NCBI GenBank assembly: GCA_964470785.1
Contig: CAYYED010000001.1
Span: forward strand, 1-35,019
From: CAYYED01 sp964470785
GTDB taxonomy: Bacteria; Patescibacteriota; Minisyncoccia; Minisyncoccales; PEYH01
Reading direction: 5' to 3'
DNA: 35,019 nucleotides
Shown: piece by piece, positions 7,179 to 15,563 of the stretch
How positions within the stretch are numbered: the first letter of the stretch is position 1
Layout of the letters: each line of letters opens with the position of its first letter
The notes under the pieces: model-generated
The model's database searches: none
Seen by the model: the letters and a program-made list of their open reading frames with translations, nothing else
Told to the model about the DNA's origin: nothing
Program-made: the position numbers and the translations under genes

Positions 7179-9749
7179 ATGAAAAAAGATCTGGCCGGGC
7201 TCACTAGAAGCGAGTGGGATTTAACGCTTGCCGAAGTAGAAATTGAAGAATTATTAAGGGCTTTTCAAGAAAGAAAAACGGCGGAACAAATGGCGAGGGA
7301 AGAAAAGGAAAAACAGAAGGAACTAAAAGAGCAAAAAACAGTAGAGGAAATAAGAAAAAAAGCCCAAGAAGAAGACATGGAGGAGAAGGGAAGGGGCGAG
7401 GAGAAAAAAGAGGAAGAAGAAGAGGAAAAAAGAGAAGAGGAGGAATTGACAGAACAAGTTGTGGAAGAAGTGGCAGAAGATGAAGAAAAAATTGCTGAAG
7501 AAATAAGAAAAAAAGCCCAAGAAAGAGAACAAATGGTGCAAAAGGAAATGAAGGGAGCAGAATATCAAGAGTCCCTTGCTAAAGAGCAGTTTGAAGACGA
7601 AGAAGAAGAAAAAAGGCGGAAAAAAGAGCTTATAAAAAGAAAGGAAGAGCTGGAAAAGAACCTGAAAGAGCTTCCTAAAGAAAGGGTGCCGCTTGATGAA
7701 AGCAGGGAATATTATTTTAAACAACTGGCAAATATTGAAAAAGATCTAAATCCTATTTTAGAAAGTGAAAAAAGAATAGAAGAAAACATCAAATTTATAG
7801 AAAACATAGAAAAAACCGCTCTTACTCCAAGGCAAAAAAAGAAAGCAGAACAAGAGCGCCAGCTTGCTGAAAAAGAAAGGCAAGTCGTTGAAAAACAAAG
7901 ATGGGACTATGAGCAGAAGAAATATCAAATTGAAAAACAAGTTAAAGAAATTGATCTCGGATATCGGCAAATTGCTCAAAAAGAAGCAAAAATAAAACAA
8001 GAAATAGCCAGTATTGATAATGACTTGGCAAAAATCGAAAAAGCAAGAGAAAAAGAAAAATTCCAAGAAACGGTGGAAAAACTTGCCCGGGAAAAAGAGG
8101 AACTTGCCCGGGAAAAATCTCAGGTTGTGGAAAAAAGAAAGGAACTGGAGGAAAAGTTGGCAGAAATTATTACCAAAGAAGAAGGCATAGAAAAGGAAAT
8201 AAATTATTTGCAAGAAGAAGAACGGCTGGCCGAAGGACCCGAGAAACAGAAAAAAGAGCAAGAGCGATGGAAGCTGGAAAAAATACGTTCAGAAGCAGAA
8301 AGAAATCGTTGGCAGATTGAAGAGCAAAAAAATAAAATCCGGCTTGAAGAAAACCGCATTAATGTCAGGTATGAAAAATCGCTGGAACAAGAAAATGAGT
8401 TAAGAAAAAGAATTTCAGAAATAAATGTTTTGCTTGGCATAGAAACGCCTCCCGAACCCAAAGACAAAAAAAGCTCGGCTTCGCGGTTTCGGAAAAGTGA
8501 AAGTTTTGCGCAATCCCCGAAAGAAGAACCGGAACCAAAAAAAGCTGTTGATGAACAAGCCCGTGAACCCGGGGAAAAAACAAAAGAAGGAGAAGGGGGG
8601 GAGAACGTAATTGCGCAACCCCCAAAGCCAAGGGATTTGCCTTCTTCGGCTGCGCCGGAACGGCCAAATGAAAAAATAGGGCCGGAACCAGAAAGCTCTG
8701 GCAGCGCTCCTGAAGAAGCGCTCAAAAAACTGGATGCCAAAAAAAGAAAAGAAGAGCTTTTAAAACGGCTCCGGGAAAGAAGAGAACAGTCAGAAGAAGA
8801 AAAAGAAAAAAGGATTTTGCAAAGAATACGGCAGGGCGCCTCTACTCCTGAAAGTTCTTACCAGCCAATGGACCAAGATCAGGCCCCCTCTCCTCCGACA
8901 GCTTCCGATAAAGACACGGCCAGACCACCGATGATGTCCATAAGCCCTGAATCGCTTGCTGCGGATAAAAAGAAAAAAATTATTATTATAGGAGCAGCTG
9001 TTCTCGTGTTTTTGTTAATTATTGGTTTTTGGTATTGGTATATAAAGGTGAGGGGGAAAGCTCCTGAACCCGCCCCAACTGTTCCAATAGAAACCCCTGC
9101 ACCCGAGCCGGAGCCCGAGCCGGAGCCCGAACCGGAGCCGGAGCCCAAGCCCGAGCCCAAGCCGGAGCCCGAGCCGGAGCCAACTTCTTTAATTCCTGTA
9201 ACAAATTCTGCCAAGCTTAATTCCCAAAATTTTCGCCAATATTTGCCAACAATTTTTGTTTCTCAAGAAATTCCTAAAAATGAATTTGTAAGAATGCTGG
9301 TACGCGACGAACAGGGGTTAAAGCTATTGTCTAACTATGAAATGCTATCTCTGATGCAGTCAGAGCCGCCTGAAGATTTTTATGCCAGCATAGAAGAATA
9401 TGCTACTTACTATATATTCTCTACAGATAATTATAATGTCTTGGGCTTTACGGCAAAAATCAGAAATCAAGACGAAACAGGGGTTCCTCTCGTCGGGTTA
9501 GGAACGATTATGAGAAGCTGGGAACCAAAGTTAATAACGCAAATCAAAAAATTAGGCGAGATATTGGAAATAAAAAATATGGTTAATACTGCCCAATTTC
9601 AGCAAACAAATTATAAGGGAAATGTTTTACGCTATATGACCCTCAAAGGTTCTCCCCATTGTTACGGCGCCTGTTATGTTGTTACCGAAGAATACCTCCA
9701 TTTTGCCACTTGCTGTAACGCTATAGTCAAGCTCATTGATGAGCTTTAA
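7179..9749 (+). CDS. Large coiled-coil, single-pass membrane protein with PE-repeat stalk
   Basis: From the ATG at 7179 this is 856 residues; an in-frame TTG at 7092 would add 29 residues drawn largely from the AT-rich repeat, so it is less likely. Roughly the first 420 residues are Lys/Glu-rich heptad-like coiled coil, followed by a charged, Pro/Ser-rich linker. A transmembrane helix (IIIIGAAVLVFLLIIGF, near 8976-9030) then leads to a PE/PK repeat stalk (9065-9180) and a folded C-terminal domain of about 185 residues with four Cys near the end. The coiled coil should be cytoplasmic and the stalk plus end domain outside. I do not recognise the end domain. It could link an internal scaffold to the cell surface; that is inference. 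The DksA-like gene follows after 5 nt. Confidence 0.75.
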   Translation: MKKDLAGLTRSEWDLTLAEVEIEELLRAFQERKTAEQMAREEKEKQKELKEQKTVEEIRKKAQEEDMEEKGRGEEKKEEEEEEKREEEELTEQVVEEVAEDEEKIAEEIRKKAQEREQMVQKEMKGAEYQESLAKEQFEDEEEEKRRKKELIKRKEELEKNLKELPKERVPLDESREYYFKQLANIEKDLNPILESEKRIEENIKFIENIEKTALTPRQKKKAEQERQLAEKERQVVEKQRWDYEQKKYQIEKQVKEIDLGYRQIAQKEAKIKQEIASIDNDLAKIEKAREKEKFQETVEKLAREKEELAREKSQVVEKRKELEEKLAEIITKEEGIEKEINYLQEEERLAEGPEKQKKEQERWKLEKIRSEAERNRWQIEEQKNKIRLEENRINVRYEKSLEQENELRKRISEINVLLGIETPPEPKDKKSSASRFRKSESFAQSPKEEPEPKKAVDEQAREPGEKTKEGEGGENVIAQPPKPRDLPSSAAPERPNEKIGPEPESSGSAPEEALKKLDAKKRKEELLKRLRERREQSEEEKEKRILQRIRQGASTPESSYQPMDQDQAPSPPTASDKDTARPPMMSISPESLAADKKKKIIIIGAAVLVFLLIIGFWYWYIKVRGKAPEPAPTVPIETPAPEPEPEPEPEPEPEPKPEPKPEPEPEPTSLIPVTNSAKLNSQNFRQYLPTIFVSQEIPKNEFVRMLVRDEQGLKLLSNYEMLSLMQSEPPEDFYASIEEYATYYIFSTDNYNVLGFTAKIRNQDETGVPLVGLGTIMRSWEPKLITQIKKLGEILEIKNMVNTAQFQQTNYKGNVLRYMTLKGSPHCYGACYVVTEEYLHFATCCNAIVKLIDEL

Positions 9750-9754
9750 TTTTA

Positions 9755-10126
9755 ATGAAAAAAGAATTTTTAGAAAAACAAAAGAAAATACTGGAACAGA
9801 AAGGCAAAGAAATAGAAAAAGAGCTGAACAGCTTTGCTGAAAAATCAGAAGAAGATAAAAGTGACTGGAAATCAAAATTTCCGGATTTCGGCGGGTCTGA
9901 AATCGCCGGCTCGCGAATGGAAACAGCCCAAGACGAAATAGAAGAATATTTAAGCCGCCTTCCTGTGGAGCGTTCTTTGGAAAACAATCTTAAAGACATA
10001 AAAATAGCCCTGGAAAAAATAAAAAGAGGAAGGTACGGGAAATGTGAAAATTGCCAAAGACCCATCTCAAAAAAACGTTTGGAGGCCTATCCAGAAGCCC
10101 GATATTGTCTAAAGTGCAAGCCGTAA
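9755..10126 (+). CDS. DksA/TraR-family C4 zinc-finger protein
   Basis: A 123-residue protein with an N-terminal charged helix pair and a C-terminal zinc finger of four Cys (C97, C100, C118, C121) in the KCENCQRPI...YCLKC pattern of the DksA/TraR family. Members bind RNA polymerase through the secondary channel and tune initiation. It starts 5 nt after the coiled-coil gene, so the two are probably co-transcribed, and ends at a hairpin terminator. The acidic coiled-coil tip residues of DksA are not clearly identifiable, so transcriptional activity is inferred from the family. Confidence 0.88.
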   Translation: MKKEFLEKQKKILEQKGKEIEKELNSFAEKSEEDKSDWKSKFPDFGGSEIAGSRMETAQDEIEEYLSRLPVERSLENNLKDIKIALEKIKRGRYGKCENCQRPISKKRLEAYPEARYCLKCKP

Positions 10127-10147
10127 AAAATTTTATAAACGCATCAA

Positions 10148-10179
10148 AAAAATACACGAACCGCGGGACGTGTATTTTT
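10148..10179. terminator. Bidirectional hairpin terminator
   Basis: AAAAATACACG (10148-10158) and CGTGTATTTTT (10169-10179) form an 11-bp stem whose outer A/T pairs supply a U run in both directions. It separates the plus-strand DksA-like gene from the convergent LysM-M23 gene. Confidence 0.75.
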
Positions 10180-10233
10180 GTTTCAATAAAAGAAACTTTT
10201 TTAAATCAACCTTTCTTTATTTACAAATTATTG

Positions 10234-10312
10234 CCCTTTCCCCCTCCTTTATCCTCCCCCTTCCCTGTGGGAAGGGGGAGGAAGGAGGGGGATGGGGCGT
10301 TTGGCAAATAAC
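10234..10312. repeat. Family A repeat, copy 2 (inverted relative to copy 1)
   Basis: TTTATCCTCCCCCTTCCC is followed by GGGAAGGGGGAGGAAGGAGG and then GGGGCGTTTGGCAAATAAC. Read on the minus strand it matches copy 1 across core and flank. It lies in the gap between convergent genes. Confidence 0.85.
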
Positions 10313-10334
10313 CTTTAGAATTTAGGATTTTTGC

Positions 10335-11417
10335 CTAATAGGCGAACGGATTTCTCGCTCCGCGGACATCAAAATGCAAATGGCAGCCACCCGGACCGTC
10401 AGGAATAGTATGGCCGGTATGGCCAATATAACCAATAACCGTGCCTTGGGAAACCGTTTGTCCGGCTCGCACGGCAATGCTTGAAAGATGGCCGTAAAAA
10501 GTAACTACTCCATTGGGATGAAGCATTCTCACATAATTTCCGGCCCTGTTATCATAACCGGCCCTCTGAATTTGACCTCCGGCTGCCGCATATACCGGAG
10601 AACCGCATTTTCCTGTTGATAAATCAATAGCATTATACCAGTGCAATCCTTGAGTAATGCGATAGGGCGAGGGCACCGGGGAAATAAAATATGAATTAGG
10701 CAGAGCAACAAGAGAAGCAGGCGCGCTCTGAATCTGAACCGGCTTCCGTGCATTGGGAACAATTAAAATGTCTCCGACAAAAATCTCTCCGTCTTCGGAA
10801 AGATTGTTAAAAGCAATTATTTCGTCTCTCTCTACTTTATAGTTTTGAGCCAGCTGGCTTACGGTATCTTTGCTTCTTACGATATGCATTATGCCGGTTG
10901 TCGGTAAAATCACTAATTTCTGGCCCGGAGAAATCACCGACCCATTTTTTAAATCATTTGCCCAGAGAATAGTGTTCTGGCTGATGCCAAACTGCTCGGC
11001 AATAGAGCTAATCGTATCTCCTTGCTCAACTATGTGTTCGCTAATGCCTGTTTCGTCGTGGGTCCCCTGGCCGACACCGTAGCCGCTTGCCAAGGCGCCC
11101 ATTGCCTGAAAAGATAAGTTTCTTGGCGCAGAAATAGCTGCTAAGCTATTATTTTCTATAGAATACAGCCCCGGATAATCCTTTGCCTCCTCTCCTTGAT
11201 AAAACACTGATTCAGAAACAAGATTTCTGATTTTCTGCCCTTGGCTCAAGAAAACAGCCCAACCGCTCCTGCCGGCGCCCGTGTTGCCCAAAAATAGCCC
11301 CCAAAACATTAGAAAAAAGAACAGCAAGCAAAAACACGGCTTAAACCATTTTCTAAGCCGTAATTTCTTTGCTAAATTGTTAATGAAAGTAGAAATAAGT
11401 TTGTGACAAATCGCCAA
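10335..11417 (-). CDS. LysM-M23 peptidoglycan endopeptidase
   Basis: 360 residues. A membrane anchor or uncleaved signal (about 28-45) is followed by two LysM modules (about 128-172 and 178-221), which bind glycan, and a C-terminal M23 metallopeptidase domain (about 245-360). Zinc-site residues visible are D265 in HWYNAID, H310 in TFYGHLS and the pair H346-x-H348 in GGCHLHFD. The usual H-x3-D first motif is changed: the residue four before the Asp is Tyr and the nearest His is six before it, a variant I believe occurs in some related proteins. It should cut peptide cross-links outside the membrane. A role in opening the wall for the nearby pilus machinery is possible but inferred. Confidence 0.9.
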   Translation of the reverse strand: MAICHKLISTFINNLAKKLRLRKWFKPCFCLLFFFLMFWGLFLGNTGAGRSGWAVFLSQGQKIRNLVSESVFYQGEEAKDYPGLYSIENNSLAAISAPRNLSFQAMGALASGYGVGQGTHDETGISEHIVEQGDTISSIAEQFGISQNTILWANDLKNGSVISPGQKLVILPTTGIMHIVRSKDTVSQLAQNYKVERDEIIAFNNLSEDGEIFVGDILIVPNARKPVQIQSAPASLVALPNSYFISPVPSPYRITQGLHWYNAIDLSTGKCGSPVYAAAGGQIQRAGYDNRAGNYVRMLHPNGVVTFYGHLSSIAVRAGQTVSQGTVIGYIGHTGHTIPDGPGGCHLHFDVRGARNPFAY

Positions 11418-11518
11418 AATAAACTTTGGTTCTCTGCCATATTACCCATTCTTCTAATTTTAGATTATCATTCATTTAATACTATATGGTAAAATAAGTC
11501 AATAGTTTTTTCCACAAA

Positions 11519-12679
11519 ATGGATTTTTATTCTAAAAAAGCAATTAAAAAAACGCTAAGGCAAGAAAATATTTTTCCCAAAAAGTCCTTGGGCCAGAATT
11601 TTCTTATTGATAAAAACGCGCTAAAAAAAATAGTTGAAACGGGCGAGGTCTCGGGCAAAGACATTGTTTTAGAAATAGGGCCCGGCTTGGGCGCCTTAAC
11701 TTGGGAATTAATCCAAAAGGCAAAAAAAGTGGTGGCTGTAGAAAAAGATACTCAATTGGCCCAAGCCCTGAAACAGCGACTGGAAAATCCTCCCAACCTT
11801 ACTGTTGTAGAAGGAGACGCTCTTAAGATCCCTAACATTCTTCAAACACTTTTTCCTCTCCCTCCTTCCTCCCCCTCTGTGGGGAGGATAATACCTCTCT
11901 CGTCTTCCTCCCCCTCTGGGAGGGGGAGGATAGAGGTGGGGGAGGGTTATAAATTAATGGGCAACCTGCCCTATAATTCCGGCTTAGCCATTATAATGAA
12001 ATTTTTAGAAGCCGATCGCCAGCCGAAAATGATTGCAGCGACTCTCCAAAAAGAAGTGGCGGAAAAAATCTGCTCTGATAAAAAAATGAGTTTGCCCGGC
12101 ATTGCCACGCGCTATTTTGGAAACCCGAAAATCTGCGGAATTATTCCAAAAGAACTCTTCTTTCCCGAGCCAAAAGTAGATGGCGCCATATTAAAAATTA
12201 CTGATATTCAAAAAAGAGAAAATAAAAAATATAATGAACTTTTTTTTAAAATCCTTAGAGCCGGGTTTAGCTCTCCCAGAAAAACCATTCTCAACAACCT
12301 CTCCGCCCCCTCCCTTTATCCCTCCCCCTCCATTGGAGGGGGAGGGAAGGGGTGGGGGAGGAAAAATTCCTCTCTCCCGCGGGCTTCCGAAGTTCCCAAA
12401 ACTCCGCGTGGTATCGTTCCTGGATCCCCGACTAAATCGGGGATGACAGGGGCGCGCAGTGTCATTCCCGCGGAGCCCGTCCCCGTGAAAACGGGGAGTG
12501 GGGATCCGGACGGTCTGGATTCCCGCCTCCGCGGGAATGACAAGAGAAAGGGGGCGGTGGTCTGCCCTAAGAAGCAAACCGCGCTTTGGCTAAAAAAAGC
12601 CGGCATTCCTCCCCAAGCCCGGCCGGAAACCCTTTCCCTGAAAAACTGGCTTACTCTTGTGGATAGTTTCCCAAAATAA
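11519..12679 (+). CDS. rsmA: 16S rRNA dimethyladenosine transferase (KsgA/RsmA) with two in-frame repeat insertions
   Basis: A SAM-dependent enzyme that dimethylates two adenines near the 3' end of 16S rRNA. Seen: KKSLGQNFLID at the start, SAM-binding LEIGPGLGALT (51-61), acidic EKD (75-77), catalytic NLPY (149-152), the SSPRKTILNNL stretch and a C-terminal AGIPPQARPETLSL helix. The protein is 386 residues against about 270 for the family. The excess is two blocks: residues about 114-143 (family A repeat) and about 263-346 (family A then family B, giving Pro/Gly/Ser-rich sequence and the tell-tale DSRLRGND). Removing both leaves about 272 residues. All catalytic motifs stay intact and in one frame, so the gene is probably functional. 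Confidence 0.93.
   Translation: MDFYSKKAIKKTLRQENIFPKKSLGQNFLIDKNALKKIVETGEVSGKDIVLEIGPGLGALTWELIQKAKKVVAVEKDTQLAQALKQRLENPPNLTVVEGDALKIPNILQTLFPLPPSSPSVGRIIPLSSSSPSGRGRIEVGEGYKLMGNLPYNSGLAIIMKFLEADRQPKMIAATLQKEVAEKICSDKKMSLPGIATRYFGNPKICGIIPKELFFPEPKVDGAILKITDIQKRENKKYNELFFKILRAGFSSPRKTILNNLSAPSLYPSPSIGGGGKGWGRKNSSLPRASEVPKTPRGIVPGSPTKSGMTGARSVIPAEPVPVKTGSGDPDGLDSRLRGNDKRKGAVVCPKKQTALWLKKAGIPPQARPETLSLKNWLTLVDSFPK
11852..11955. repeat. Family A repeat insertion inside rsmA, site 1
   Basis: CCTCCTTCCTCCCCCTCTG followed by GGGGAGGATAATACC and a second TCCTCCCCCTCTGGGAGGG with GGAGGATAGAGGTGGGGG. It encodes about 30 residues between LFP and the strand leading to NLPY, with no stop codon. Confidence 0.88.
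12299..12560. repeat. Families A, palindrome and B inserted inside rsmA, site 2
   Basis: A family A hairpin (CCTCCCCCTCCATTGGAGGG...) at about 12302-12362 is followed by CTTCCGAAGTTCCCAAAAC (compare 112-134), then two family B-like hairpins: GGATCCCCGACTAAATCGG... and CTGGATTCCCGCCTCCGCGG... ending GGGAATGACA. The block encodes about 84 residues before KKQTALWLKKAGI. Confidence 0.88.
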
Positions 12680-12698
12680 ACTGTGATACAATAAAGCA

Positions 12699-13412
12699 AT
12701 GGAAAAATTGAATAGTAAAACAATAAAAATACTAATATTTTTTTGCTTGTTTTTTGTTTTTTGTTTTTTTTCTAGCAATATCGCTCTTGCTGGATTGTAC
12801 GAAATATATCTAACTGTAAATAAAACTTCTGTTTATATTAACGAAGAAATCGTCGCTAATGCAATAATTAAGCTTTATGATGGTTATGCAGAGGCGCATG
12901 GTACCGGTATTTTTCATATAAATTTTGGAGATGGCACTCCCGATGAACGAATTTCTTGTAGTCATGATTCAGACTCGCCGGAACCCTTTACAAAATGTCA
13001 ACATTCTATTTCTCATACTTACACGACCTCTGGAACAAAAGTAATTGCCATAACCACTACTGTATTCGGGGGGGCGTTTGGAGGAACGTGGAGAATAGCT
13101 CATCAAATAATTAATGTTCTCGATATGCCCACCTCCACCCCTCCTCTTATTCCCGAATCGCCAATTGAAGCAACTACCACCGCGGCACTCATTCGGGAAG
13201 TTGCTGATTTTATTTCTTGGATAGTAGGCGGACTTTTAGTGCTGATGATAATAATTGGCGGATATTTTATCCTTACGGCCGGAGGCAAGCCGGAACAGGT
13301 TACCAAGGGGAAACAAATTATTTTTTATGCCATTATCGGCTTTGCAGTTATGATAATAAGCAGAGGAATCTTAGCAATTATTTATAAAATTTTAGATGTA
13401 GATATCCCATGA
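12699..13412 (+). CDS. T4SS pilin-like protein with N-terminal PKD-like domain
   Basis: 237 residues. A signal peptide (about 1-31) leads to an outer beta domain with PKD features (FGDGTPDE at 76-83, SHTY at 105-108, two Cys pinning the loop between) and a Pro/Thr linker. The pilin-type hairpin follows: a helix (about 172-192), TAGGKPEQVTKGKQI, and a second helix to about 228. The order differs from the proteins at 21361 and 24064, where the pilin part comes first. Its stop overlaps the VirB6 start by 4 nt (ATGA), so the two are translationally coupled. A surface-exposed pilus subunit or assembly factor is the likely role. Confidence 0.8.
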   Translation: MEKLNSKTIKILIFFCLFFVFCFFSSNIALAGLYEIYLTVNKTSVYINEEIVANAIIKLYDGYAEAHGTGIFHINFGDGTPDERISCSHDSDSPEPFTKCQHSISHTYTTSGTKVIAITTTVFGGAFGGTWRIAHQIINVLDMPTSTPPLIPESPIEATTTAALIREVADFISWIVGGLLVLMIIIGGYFILTAGGKPEQVTKGKQIIFYAIIGFAVMIISRGILAIIYKILDVDIP

Positions 13413-15529
13413 TAAGCAGAAATATAAAAATACTTATCTTACTTTTTATCGTAGCCACCGGACTAATTGTTCCTTTGCAAAAGGTGGATGCGGCAGTTGG
13501 AATAGCAGCGTTAATAACCTCATTCTTAGCAGGACTTTTTGGAGCGGTAAAAGAAGCAATAACAATTTTTGTGAAATTTGGAGTTGCCACCTGGCTCTCG
13601 TGTATAGCGCTAAATTGGGCTAATGTTTTTCTTCTATGGGCAGCCGATCCCGGACTTATTAGCGTAGGACTGAAAGATAACGAATTAGTACAAAACGGAT
13701 GGATAATAGTGAGAGATTTTGTCAACCTCTTTTTTATCTTAATTCTTGTTGCAATCGGCATCGGAACATCCTTAAGGTTAAAGGGTTATGAAATCCAAAA
13801 AATTCTTCCCCGGCTTCTTTTGGTTGCCGTTCTTGTCAATTTTACCCCGATGATTGTCGGCGTTATTGTAGATGCTTCTAATGTTGTGATGGATTTCTTT
13901 TTTTCCGCAGGAGGAATAGGATTTGAAAGCACAGTGCTCTCAAGCGAATCTTTAACAGATTCTATATTAGATAAACTGGGCAGAGCAATTACCAATCCTC
14001 ATCTTATGGGCAATGTGTTGTTTGAATCTCTTCTTTTAATGTTATTTAACTTTACTGGCACTTTTGTTTTATTTACCATGGCTATGCTTTTTATTGTCAG
14101 ACACTTAGCGATTTGGGTTTTGGTAATTCTGTCTCCTTTGGCTTTTTTCTGTTTTATTCTCCCGCGCACCCAGAGAATATGGAATATGTGGTGGAACCAA
14201 TTGCTTAAATGGAGTTTTGTCGGAATTGGAGCGTCCTTCTTTCTTTACCTTGCTCAAATGATGATAGAAATCAATGTCTTAAAATCAGCTCCCCCTGCCA
14301 ACGCAATGGGCGTAGAAGTTGGTTTAACTAGTTTAATGATGCACATTTTCCCTTTGGCACTGCTGAGCATATCGTTATTTGTAATTAACTCCACTTCAGC
14401 TATGGGAGCAAGTTCTTTTATCAACTTAGCCAAAAAAGGCAGCGGGTGGGTAAAAGGAAAAGGAAAATCAGTGGCAATGAATCAGCTTAGGAAAAATGTG
14501 AGACAAACCAAGGAAGCCGGCAAAAAAGCAGCCGGACCCGTGGCAAGAAGATTAGAGGCCTGGGCCGGCAAGGTTTCAAAAGAACCCGTTCCGGGGGAGA
14601 GTGCTTCTGTTAAGGAAAGATTAATATATCAGGCAAAAACCAGGGCGGCCCAAAAAGCCGAAAAAGTTGCCACCAAGCTTGGCAGTGAAAATATTGAAGA
14701 ACTAACTCAATTATTAGAAAAAATGAACTCTATAGAAAGGGCTCTGTTTTTAAAAACCGCCACAACAGAAAACGAAAAAATTGCCGCCGTTGCGGCAAAA
14801 ATAAACAAAGGAGAAACTAAAGATATTTCTACAAACCAGCTTGATGCTGCCCTAAGAAGAGTGGCGGACTTTAGTTCTGACCTTGCTAAAAAATTTGCCG
14901 GCGCTGACCCCAGATTAGCCCAGGAATGGTATAAGGAACATAGACAACAAATAAAAATGCTCAACCGAGAAAGAATGCATGCTGGCCCAGAAAGAAGGGC
15001 AGAGATCGAGCAAGAAAAAACCGCTATTAGAGAACAAATGAAGCGCAGAGGACTAGAGGTGACGAAAGAAGATATAAGGCGATACGGAAAAGACGATACC
15101 CTGGAAAAGAAAATACTTCATCGAATGAAAGGTAAGGGCATTGAGGGCATGAGCGAAGAATATCTGACCGATGAAAACGCCCAAAGATATATCCACCGAT
15201 TCTGGAGCGGCAGTCAAATATCAACAGCTGCTAGAAAGTTTGAGCAGTCATTCATTGATGCTTTTAATAAAGACACTAAAAAACTAGATGCAATAACTGA
15301 TCCTCGTGATCCAGAATATTTAAATCAAGCACAGTTTGACAAGCTACAAAAGTATTTCAGAACCAGCCCTGCAATAGAGTTTGGTTTTGATAAATTTATA
15401 AACCGTCGCGATGGCGGTGGTGCTGCCGGCGATGCTCCCGAGAGCGGTAAAATCATAACCCCTGAACCAAGAGGCAATGTTAAGTTTTCTTCCCGAGAAA
15501 GGAGAGAGCCGGATACTGATGAAAAATAA
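13409..15529 (+). CDS. VirB6/TrbL-like T4SS membrane channel protein with long cytoplasmic tail
   Basis: 706 residues. A signal-like first helix and about six further hydrophobic segments fill residues 1-335. They include the conserved-looking WIIVRDFVNLFFILILV, LRLKGYEIQKILPRLLL and ILSPLAFFCFILPRTQRIWNMWW stretches typical of VirB6/TrbL-like proteins of Patescibacteria. From about 340 onward it is a charged, helical, presumably cytoplasmic tail rich in Lys, Glu and Arg. It should form part of the inner-membrane channel with VirB4 and PrgI. The gene is coupled by ATGA overlap to the PKD-pilin gene. Just downstream lies a decayed copy of the last part of this tail. Confidence 0.82.
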   Translation: MISRNIKILILLFIVATGLIVPLQKVDAAVGIAALITSFLAGLFGAVKEAITIFVKFGVATWLSCIALNWANVFLLWAADPGLISVGLKDNELVQNGWIIVRDFVNLFFILILVAIGIGTSLRLKGYEIQKILPRLLLVAVLVNFTPMIVGVIVDASNVVMDFFFSAGGIGFESTVLSSESLTDSILDKLGRAITNPHLMGNVLFESLLLMLFNFTGTFVLFTMAMLFIVRHLAIWVLVILSPLAFFCFILPRTQRIWNMWWNQLLKWSFVGIGASFFLYLAQMMIEINVLKSAPPANAMGVEVGLTSLMMHIFPLALLSISLFVINSTSAMGASSFINLAKKGSGWVKGKGKSVAMNQLRKNVRQTKEAGKKAAGPVARRLEAWAGKVSKEPVPGESASVKERLIYQAKTRAAQKAEKVATKLGSENIEELTQLLEKMNSIERALFLKTATTENEKIAAVAAKINKGETKDISTNQLDAALRRVADFSSDLAKKFAGADPRLAQEWYKEHRQQIKMLNRERMHAGPERRAEIEQEKTAIREQMKRRGLEVTKEDIRRYGKDDTLEKKILHRMKGKGIEGMSEEYLTDENAQRYIHRFWSGSQISTAARKFEQSFIDAFNKDTKKLDAITDPRDPEYLNQAQFDKLQKYFRTSPAIEFGFDKFINRRDGGGAAGDAPESGKIITPEPRGNVKFSSRERREPDTDEK

Positions 15530-15563
15530 AAAATAGAGAACTTCCCTAAATAAAAAAAGGAAC

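Noticed and set aside
7323..8261. Long Phe/Leu-rich minus-strand frames opposite the coiled-coil gene
   Set aside because: Complement of Lys/Glu codons (AAA/GAA) read backwards; a composition artefact.
10335..11417. Calling the M23 domain inactive because the first zinc motif is H-x5-D rather than H-x3-D
   Set aside because: The other zinc residues (H310, H346, H348) and D265 are present and the altered spacing may be a subgroup feature; no basis to call it dead.
12418..12545. Treating the rsmA insertion as a pseudogene signal
   Set aside because: The frame is open throughout and all catalytic and C-terminal motifs resume in phase, so insertion rather than decay is the better reading.
12191..12577. 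Minus-strand frames rich in Pro/Arg inside rsmA
   Set aside because: They are the opposite strand of the repeat insertion and rsmA itself.
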